Positions 6,051-9,441 of a stretch of DNA of 9,441 nt are shown one piece after another. The notes beneath the pieces are model-generated. The model searched no databases, was not told the origin of the DNA, and was given only the letters and a program-made list of their open reading frames with translations. The number at the start of each line of letters is the position of its first letter. Positions within the stretch are counted from its first letter, which is position 1. The stretch comes from Candidatus Bathyarchaeota archaeon (GTDB lineage: Archaea > Thermoproteota > Bathyarchaeia > TCS64), in contig CALGBN010000013.1 of assembly GCA_937877765.1 (NCBI GenBank), forward strand, positions 1-9,441, read 5' to 3'. The translations under genes and the position numbers were made by a program.

Positions 6051-6060
6051 CTCTTATAGT
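6051..6060 (-). promoter_or_regulatory. TATA-like box for the surface-protein gene
   Basis: ACTATAAGAG on the minus strand, 23-32 bases before ATG 6028. A second box, CTTATTTATAG (6075-6065), lies just upstream. The region separates this gene from the divergent small gene at 6129. Confidence 0.45.
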
Positions 6061-6098
6061 ATTGCTATAAATAAGCGTCATCGGAAAATAAAGTAAGG

Positions 6099-6107
6099 TT
6101 TAAAAAA
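6099..6107 (+). promoter_or_regulatory. TATA-like box for the 6129 gene
   Basis: TTTAAAAAA lies 22-30 bases before ATG 6129, on the opposite strand from the surface-protein promoter, making this a divergent control region of about 100 bases. Confidence 0.45.
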
Positions 6108-6128
6108 GGGGGCTACGGATGTTGCTGG

Positions 6129-6407
6129 ATGCCCAACCAAATAAACCAGCTACAGTGGCTAAACACAAGATACGCAGCAATAGTAGAAGACATACAAACA
6201 ACAATCAGCGGCGAGACAAACGAAAAACTACTAGAATTACTAATGCTTAACCAGCAGATACAGGCACAGATGATGATAACAATCCTCGCCAACCAAGAAC
6301 AACAGCGACAAGAAACCGATGGCCAGCTCATGGAAATAAGCCAATTCCTCCAAGAGATAGTATCCAGCCACATCAGAGAAGCAGAAAACTTCGAAAAAAT
6401 CAGATAA
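6129..6407 (+). CDS. small helical, Gln-rich coiled-coil-like protein (92 aa)
   Basis: No family recognised. The protein is predicted almost wholly alpha-helical and is very rich in Gln, Glu, Leu and Ile, with heptad-like spacing of hydrophobics (LLELLMLNQQIQAQMMITIL at 34-53; LMEISQFLQEIV at 67-78). There is no glycine or proline in the central and C-terminal part that would break a helix. It probably forms a coiled coil or helical hairpin and self-associates. There is no signal peptide, membrane helix or cysteine. ATG 6129 is supported by the TATA-like box 22-30 bases upstream, and codon use resembles the other plus-strand genes. It stands first in a run of four very small plus-strand genes. 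Function unknown; an adaptor or structural role is only a guess. Confidence 0.65.
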   Translation: MPNQINQLQWLNTRYAAIVEDIQTTISGETNEKLLELLMLNQQIQAQMMITILANQEQQRQETDGQLMEISQFLQEIVSSHIREAENFEKIR

Positions 6408-6415
6408 CCGGGCAC

Positions 6416-6426
6416 ATATATTTATC
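6416..6426 (+). promoter_or_regulatory. TATA-like box for the SWIM-domain gene
   Basis: ATATATTTATC lies 26-36 bases before ATG 6452, directly after the stop of the preceding small gene. A second A/T stretch, GATAATATA (6432-6440), would fit a start at the in-frame ATG 6464. Confidence 0.4.
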
Positions 6427-6451
6427 GATAGAGATAATATACCCCAATAGG

Positions 6452-6703
6452 ATGGTTCAGGGGATGCGCAACAAGAGAGTACACTACAAGGTCATCGAAA
6501 AGGCACATAGACTCATCAAGAATGGTCAGGTAGAGCAACTTGATAATGGCAGATATAATGTCATCGGGGACCATGGCACATATAATGTGGTGGAAACCCC
6601 TGAAGGGGATCTTGCCTGCAACTGTCCTGGGTACAGGGATAAGGGTAGTTGTAGTCATAGTACGGCTGTTATGATGTTTACTGGTAAAGCCAAGTACCTG
6701 TAA
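6452..6703 (+). CDS. SWIM zinc-finger mini-protein (83 aa)
   Basis: The C-terminal half is a SWIM domain: two short strands (RYNVIGDHGTYNVVE), then CNCPGYRDKGSCSH with zinc ligands C56, C58, C67 and H69 (the CxCxnCxH pattern), then the usual helix STAVMMF. SWIM domains bind nucleic acid or protein and are normally attached to larger proteins (SWI2/SNF2 helicases, MuDR transposases, MEKK1); archaea also have free-standing small versions such as this. The N-terminal 30 residues are a basic amphipathic helix (RVHYKVIEKAHRLIKNGQ). It probably acts as a small nucleic-acid-binding adaptor in the cytoplasm. Start is ATG 6452 or, four codons later, ATG 6464; the stop codon overlaps the stem of a terminator hairpin. 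Confidence 0.85.
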   Translation: MVQGMRNKRVHYKVIEKAHRLIKNGQVEQLDNGRYNVIGDHGTYNVVETPEGDLACNCPGYRDKGSCSHSTAVMMFTGKAKYL

Positions 6704-6726
6704 ACCTTGAAAGGTTTACTTTTTAT
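6702..6726 (+). terminator. hairpin plus T-run terminator after the SWIM gene
   Basis: AAACCTT (6702-6708) and AAGGTTT (6711-6717) form a perfect 7-bp stem with a two-base spacer. The stem overlaps the TAA stop and is followed by ACTTTTTATC. This is unusually like a bacterial intrinsic terminator for an archaeal-looking genome. Confidence 0.55.
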
Positions 6727-6752
6727 CTTACCCTCCGTATATTGTAAATTGA

Positions 6753-6768
6753 CGGATATTGATATCCG
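6753..6768. promoter_or_regulatory. perfect inverted repeat over the start of the HTH-like gene (operator candidate)
   Basis: CGGATAT (6753-6759), TG, ATATCCG (6762-6768): a perfect 7-bp inverted repeat covering the TTG start codon at 6759-6761. A TATA-like GTATATTGTAAATT lies just before it (6737-6750). A dimeric regulator bound here would block initiation. If the gene encodes a winged-helix protein, autoregulation is the simplest reading (inference). Confidence 0.45.
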
Positions 6769-6995
6769 AAGAACAGACCACAAACCTCGAAGCACAGAGT
6801 GTAACAAACGTAGTACACTTTTACAGAGAGGAACTCATAAAGATCGATAAAGGCGAGAAAGCCACAGAACACTTTAACGAGCGTCAGCGAAAATCACTTG
6901 TGAAACAAGGGGTTCTTGAGCGAAACTATGGCCAAGGTGGATGCAGGCTTGAACTCAGCAAGATGACCCGGCGAATAATGCGGGAACAAGCCTAG
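6759..6995 (+). CDS. small winged-helix-like protein, possible autoregulator (78 aa)
   Basis: Helical N-terminal half (VTNVVHFYREELIKIDKGEKA) followed by FNERQRKSLVKQGVLERNYGQGGCRLELSKMTRRIMREQA. The order 'helix, xxLVKQGVLE, short basic hairpin, LxLSxxxRRIM' resembles the recognition helix, wing and closing helix of small archaeal winged-HTH proteins, but there is no diagnostic signature, so DNA binding is inferred. One cysteine (C62) lies in the presumed wing. The only available start near the 5' end is the TTG at 6759, which sits in the centre of a perfect inverted repeat; no in-frame ATG occurs before residue 69. It follows the SWIM-gene terminator by about 30 bases, so it has its own transcript. 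The stop is followed by GGGTTTTTA, which may terminate. Confidence 0.55.
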   Translation: MISEEQTTNLEAQSVTNVVHFYREELIKIDKGEKATEHFNERQRKSLVKQGVLERNYGQGGCRLELSKMTRRIMREQA

Positions 6996-7005
6996 ACATT
7001 CCGGG

Positions 7006-7018
7006 TTTTTATATAAGG
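7006..7018 (+). promoter_or_regulatory. TATA-like box for the 7045 gene
   Basis: TTTTTATATAAGG lies 27-39 bases before ATG 7045 and is the best match to an archaeal TATA box in the window. Confidence 0.5.
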
Positions 7019-7044
7019 TTCACAGAAAATAGTATTGAACTAAT

Positions 7045-7233
7045 ATGGATGTCGATCTAGAAAAGGGAAAACGTGTAACCATAGACCTAGATGAAGTCAT
7101 AATTCGCAGCGATGGGACAAAAGCCACCATGAGGGAGTTCGTCAAGGAGATGCTGGTGTATAACTCAAATTTCCACATTGAGACGAGCCCCAAGGGTGAG
7201 ACATGGTACCTTCGTAAAAAGGAAGAAGAGTAG
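7045..7233 (+). CDS. unrecognised 62-aa charged protein
   Basis: A short acidic/basic protein with alternating strands and one helix: KRVTIDLDEVIIR, then TMREFVKEMLVYN, then FHIETSPKGETWYLRKKEEE. The mixed beta-alpha-beta outline would suit a tiny RNA- or DNA-binding fold or an antitoxin-like protein, but I do not recognise a family. No cysteines, signal peptide or membrane segment. ATG 7045 is supported by a strong TATA-like box 27-39 bases upstream, and the frame is closed by TAG followed by a T-rich stretch (TATTTTATAG). It is the last of four very small plus-strand genes and is convergent with the flavoprotein gene 121 bases away. Being short, it depends mainly on promoter position and protein-like composition for support. 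Confidence 0.5.
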   Translation: MDVDLEKGKRVTIDLDEVIIRSDGTKATMREFVKEMLVYNSNFHIETSPKGETWYLRKKEEE

Positions 7234-7354
7234 CGTATTTTATAGACTAAACAGGTTTCACAATCGGGTTACAACGATACATTTCTTGAAGTCTCTAACT
7301 TAGGGTTAATCAAGAGTGTTGGAAAGATGAATAGTCCACATGGCTTAACAAGGT

Positions 7355-8008
7355 CTATTTGTTGGTTCGCACCACATTTCCAAGCCTTTGTGCGATATTA
7401 GATGCTTTATCATAGACCTCTTTAGGGATCACTGGAACATGCTCTGGTAGTATATCATCGAGCACTCCATGTTTTGAAACCACTGAACCAGCTGCACAGT
7501 CTTTCCCATAGCCACAAGTATAACATTGGCTTACCCCAGGTACCTTGAGTACGCCTATGGGTTCTGCCATGTAGTTGCTTCTGAACATTTTTCGAATGTA
7601 TTCCTCGACTGAGTTGGGATCGCCTCCGTCTGATGTTATTATGGCGTTGAGTTTTCCAGCCAAGGGGAATCGTTCCCTGTGTCGGAGGCTGAACGTACGT
7701 TCTAGGAAGGCATGACCAATTGCGTTAATCATTCCATAATAGTTTGGTGCCCCAAACACGATGGCGTCTGCCTCAAACATCTTGTCCCGGATCTCAGCCC
7801 AATCGTCTCCAAGGACACATATATTGTTAACAGCACAGAGACAACATCCTCGGCACCCTAGAATTGTCTTGTCTCCAAGGCTGGTATACTCGTAGGATTC
7901 GCCTGTTTTCTCTAAAAGATGTTTCATTAGTTTCTCTGTTGTGCCGCTTGTGAGTTTTCCATCCCGGTATTTTTCGGGTCTAGCGCTTGCGTTTATTCCC
8001 AGTATCAT
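7355..8008 (-). CDS. iron-sulfur flavoprotein, flavodoxin-like NAD(P)H/FMN reductase family (217 aa)
   Basis: Flavodoxin-like FMN protein: an opening strand and phosphate loop, MILGINASARPEKYRDGKLTS (1-21), and VFGAPNYYGMINAIGHAFLER (84-104) as the flavin-binding/dimer segment. Between them C52-x2-C55-x2-C58-x5-C64 (CRGCCLCAVNNIC) exactly fits the compact CX2CX2CX4-7C cluster motif of the Methanosarcina Isf family, which binds 4Fe-4S. A second group, C162-x2-C165-x5-C171, lies in the C-terminal part and is common in related anaerobe flavoproteins, perhaps for another metal. It probably transfers electrons, for example from ferredoxin to O2/peroxide or quinone-like acceptors. The frame runs up to 8050, but ATG 8008 starts precisely at the conserved strand and lies one base after the stop of the DsrE-like gene, so they form an operon. 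Confidence 0.85.
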   Translation of the reverse strand: MILGINASARPEKYRDGKLTSGTTEKLMKHLLEKTGESYEYTSLGDKTILGCRGCCLCAVNNICVLGDDWAEIRDKMFEADAIVFGAPNYYGMINAIGHAFLERTFSLRHRERFPLAGKLNAIITSDGGDPNSVEEYIRKMFRSNYMAEPIGVLKVPGVSQCYTCGYGKDCAAGSVVSKHGVLDDILPEHVPVIPKEVYDKASNIAQRLGNVVRTNK

Positions 8009-8009
8009 G

Positions 8010-8351
8010 TTACCACACCATGGGGATGTAGCCTTGTTTGATGTAATCACTGATGATGCTGCCCACGTATTCTACCTTGACACCCATCTCGTCTATTTTT
8101 TTACTGATGCCATCTCGGTCACTGATGGCTTTACATGCAAAGCTTTCACTCAAGCCTGCGATCTCGATTGCTGCATCAGCTACCTCAGCATCCTTTTCCA
8201 ATAACTTCTCACTTGGACCAAAATAGACAACCTTTACCTGGTCCATCCAGCCTCGCTTTATGGCGTTATGTGCATACATCAAACCAGTTAGTGCCTTGGC
8301 CTTGTCTCCAGAAGCGATTATAACCAATAGTTTACTACTCAAATCAATCAC
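8010..8351 (-). CDS. DsrE/DsrF-like small protein (113 aa)
   Basis: Typical DsrE-like outline: first strand KLLVIIASGDKAKALTGLMYAHNAIKRG (7-34), strand QVKVVYFGPSEKLL (38-51), helix-strand AAIEIAGLSESFACKAISDRDGI (60-82), and a last segment VEYVGSIISDYIKQGYIPMVW. C73 is at the position of the sulfur-carrying cysteine in some DsrE-family proteins, but it is the only cysteine and activity is not proven. Relatives act in sulfur relay (DsrEFH, TusBCD) or as uncharacterised YchN-like oligomers. Start is GTG 8351, supported by TATTTTTATT 20-29 bases upstream; no ATG fits. Its TAA is one base from the ATG of the iron-sulfur flavoprotein, implying translational coupling and perhaps a shared redox or sulfur-transfer task. 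Confidence 0.78.
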   Translation of the reverse strand: MIDLSSKLLVIIASGDKAKALTGLMYAHNAIKRGWMDQVKVVYFGPSEKLLEKDAEVADAAIEIAGLSESFACKAISDRDGISKKIDEMGVKVEYVGSIISDYIKQGYIPMVW

Positions 8352-8370
8352 GTTGACAAGAAGACGGGGG

Positions 8371-8380
8371 AATAAAAATA
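8371..8380 (-). promoter_or_regulatory. TATA-like box for the DsrE-flavoprotein pair
   Basis: TATTTTTATT on the minus strand, 20-29 bases before GTG 8351 and 13 bases after the nitroreductase stop. The same T-rich stretch could also end the nitroreductase transcript. Confidence 0.4.
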
Positions 8381-8392
8381 GAAAGAATATTG

Positions 8393-8890
8393 TTAGGCTC
8401 GTTTCCCGTATTTGCCCCAGCTAACGATGGTTTCCATGCTCTTCCTTGTTTTGGCGTCGGGTATACTCTTGGCCTCACCAACAGTAATCAGTGCAACTGG
8501 TCTCATTTTATCTGGTATCTCAAGTAGCTCCCGCAGTAAGTCCTCTCTGTTAGACTGACCCATCCAGCATGTGCCTAATCCAAGGTCCCATGCAGTCAAT
8601 ACCATATGCTCTATGGCGATACCTAGGTCATTTTGACACCAGTTAGGTGATTCCTCTGTATCGGCTAAACCGACGATCATGAGTGGTGCTTCCTCTGCCC
8701 AGCTTTGTTTTGCTAGTTTCTTTATCATCGTTTTGTCTTCGACTACAATGAAATGCCATGGCTGTCTGTTACTGGCACTGGGTGCTAGGCGAGCTGATTC
8801 AAGAATTTTGTTTATCTTTTCCCTTGGTATGGGGTTTGGTTTGTAACTTCTGATGCTTCTACGGTTTTTTATTACATCACTGAACTCCAT
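8393..8890 (-). CDS. nitroreductase family FMN-dependent oxidoreductase (165 aa)
   Basis: Complete short nitroreductase-fold protein. The N-terminal FMN-phosphate motif is NRRSIRSYKP (9-18); APSASNRQPWHFIVVED (36-52) is the family signature that contacts flavin; DLGIAIEHMVLTAWDLGLGTCWMG (88-111) is the dimer/flavin helix; and RPVALITVGEA (129-139) closes the fold. Members are cytoplasmic homodimers using NAD(P)H to reduce nitro compounds, quinones, flavins or, in special lineages, to perform dehalogenation or ring fragmentation; the substrate here is unknown. ATG 8890 gives the standard start. It precedes the DsrE-like gene by 41 bases on the same strand and could be cotranscribed with it and the flavoprotein, forming a redox gene group. 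Confidence 0.9.
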   Translation of the reverse strand: MEFSDVIKNRRSIRSYKPNPIPREKINKILESARLAPSASNRQPWHFIVVEDKTMIKKLAKQSWAEEAPLMIVGLADTEESPNWCQNDLGIAIEHMVLTAWDLGLGTCWMGQSNREDLLRELLEIPDKMRPVALITVGEAKSIPDAKTRKSMETIVSWGKYGKRA

Positions 8891-8919
8891 TTATATCAAG
8901 TAGAAAAATACATGAGGGA

Positions 8920-9032
8920 TAATAAGGCATACCTCAGAGTAAAACATCTGGGTTCTCGTAGAATCCAGTGTGAGAGTTTATTGAGTTTATTTACACCAAT
9001 TTTGGAGCATGTGAGCTCCTCTCATTTTTTTT
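8920..9032 (+). ncRNA. candidate plus-strand small RNA with two hairpins and a T8 end
   Basis: On the plus strand the stem CTGGGTTC/GAATCCAG (8948-8955 with 8961-8968, loop TCGTA) pairs fully with one G-U wobble; on the minus strand the same position is an A-C mismatch, which favours a plus transcript. A second hairpin, GGAGC/GCTCC (9004-9008 with 9015-9019), is followed by a T8 run (9025-9032), as in a terminator, but no plus-strand gene precedes it. ATTTATATC (8889-8897) is a plausible TATA box, giving a start near 8920. Alternatively these are leader or trailer structures of the minus-strand genes. Otherwise this 144-base gap holds nothing I recognise. Confidence 0.25.
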
Positions 9033-9034
9033 AG

Positions 9035-9372
9035 CTAGTCTCTTGGACCTACGAGTCCCTTGGTGTACTCATCGAACACACCGGGGCAATCCTCTGCCTC
9101 ATATGGTCCCTGCCACCATTCATACAGGATAGAGTTCTCAAGAGCTATCAAGACATGTGGAACACCTTTGGGTGTTATGTGAACTTCGTTCTCATGTAGG
9201 GGATATTCAACAATTTCGGAGCCGATTTTCTTAACTACCATTGCTGATCCACCTAGGAGTACGGTGAACTGATCCACTGAATGTATATGATTACCTCTGT
9301 ATGCTCCTTTCAGTGTTTCAAGATAAGTACACCACTTACCATCAACATCTGCACCATAACCTACTCCTACCT
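9035..9372 (-). CDS. cupin-domain protein, 5' end missing at the contig end (111 aa visible)
   Basis: The reading frame continues without a stop from 9035 to 9370, past the GTG at 9277, and reaches the adapter junction at 9372, so the N-terminus is cut off rather than starting at that GTG. The part before the GTG carries cupin motif 1: G26-NHIHSVDQFTVLLGG, with metal ligands H28 and H30 (numbered from codon 9370-9368) and Q34 where the usual ligand is Glu. Motif 2 is PKGVPHVLIALENS, matching PxGxxH...N, and provides the last histidine. A single-domain metal-binding cupin is clear; the catalytic role could be isomerase, dioxygenase or sugar-binding and cannot be chosen. The ending YEWWQGPYEAEDCPGVFDEY is not diagnostic. 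It lies upstream of the nitroreductase on the same strand. Confidence 0.72.
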
Positions 9373-9441
9373 CTGTCTCTTATACACATCTGACGCTGCC
9401 GACGAATTAGACGGTGTAGATCTCGGTGGTCGCCGTATCAT
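9373..9441. other. Illumina Nextera i5/P5 adapter (sequencing artefact)
   Basis: 9373-9391 is CTGTCTCTTATACACATCT, the Tn5 mosaic end used in Nextera libraries. GACGCTGCCGACGA (9392-9405) completes the read-2-side adapter, ATTAGACG (9406-9413) is an 8-base i5 index (reverse complement CGTCTAAT, which I recall as Nextera XT index S510), and 9414-9441 is the reverse complement of the P5 oligo lacking one final base. This is not part of the organism and should be trimmed; any annotation crossing 9372 is invalid. Confidence 0.98.

Noticed and set aside
6422..6658. 78-residue minus-strand frame over the SWIM gene
   Set aside because: The opposite strand encodes a clear SWIM zinc finger; this is a shadow.
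8009..8050. Upstream ATG extending the flavoprotein by 14 residues
   Set aside because: The extension overlaps the DsrE-like gene and precedes the conserved first strand; ATG 8008 directly follows the upstream stop.
7941..8204. 87-residue plus-strand frame
   Set aside because: It lies antisense to the well-supported flavoprotein and DsrE-like genes and has no domain features or promoter.
8945..8970. tRNA T-arm-like sequence (GGTTC...GAATCC)
   Set aside because: The loop is the wrong size and no acceptor, D or anticodon arm can be found around it.
9373..9391. Tn5-type mosaic end as evidence of a natural transposon
   Set aside because: It is continuous with the Nextera i5 adapter, an index and P5, so it comes from library preparation.

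Overview
The window looks like the end of one contig from an archaeon, probably an uncultivated, mesophilic or mildly thermophilic, anaerobic lineage. The evidence is: A/T-rich TATA-like boxes about 22-38 bases upstream of most start codons with little sign of Shine-Dalgarno sites (leaderless archaeal promoters); T-run terminators; a secreted protein with a PGF-CTERM-like tail; and anaerobe-type redox proteins (iron-sulfur flavoprotein, DsrE-like, superoxide-reductase-like). I cannot fix the phylum from sequence alone; Bathyarchaeia, Asgard or Thermoplasmatota-like lineages are all possible. The last 69 bases (9373-9441) are not biological: they are an Illumina Nextera i5 adapter, so the natural sequence ends at 9372.

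Left part (1-2148, all minus strand). An unrecognised Cys-containing protein gene (607-1011) is followed by a small membrane protein gene (219-557) and then by a second, 5'-truncated copy of the first gene (1-238). Upstream of the intact copy is a 34-bp tandem array of TGTTCA/TGAACA palindromes (1102-1183). Next come a 3' remnant of an EF-hand-bearing secreted-type protein (1214-1567) and a membrane-anchored LEA14/WHy-like protein (1657-2148).

Middle (2288-5556). A class V aminotransferase-fold PLP enzyme of the isopenicillin-N-epimerase/cysteine-desulfurase type and a HAD-IA phosphatase lie on the plus strand. They face a SelA/DgaE-like PLP enzyme on the minus strand, with only two bases between the convergent stop codons. 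Upstream of the SelA-like gene, probably in the same transcript, is a secreted, C-terminally anchored protein with a superoxide-reductase-like iron site (5585-6028).

Right part. Four tiny plus-strand genes (6129-7233) each seem to have their own start signal: a coiled-coil-like protein, a SWIM zinc-finger protein, a winged-helix-like protein whose start lies inside a perfect inverted repeat, and a 62-residue unknown. Then comes a minus-strand redox group: cupin (9035-9372, 5' end lost at the contig end), nitroreductase (8393-8890), DsrE-like protein (8010-8351) and iron-sulfur flavoprotein (7355-8008). The last two are separated by one base. Two hairpins and a T8 run between cupin and nitroreductase could be a plus-strand small RNA.

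I see no rRNA, tRNA, CRISPR array, complete insertion sequence or convincing new defence system. The most interesting items are the surface superoxide-reductase-like protein with an incomplete ligand set, the duplicated gene whose two halves differ sharply in divergence, the 34-bp operator-like array, and the inverted repeat over the start of the HTH-like gene.
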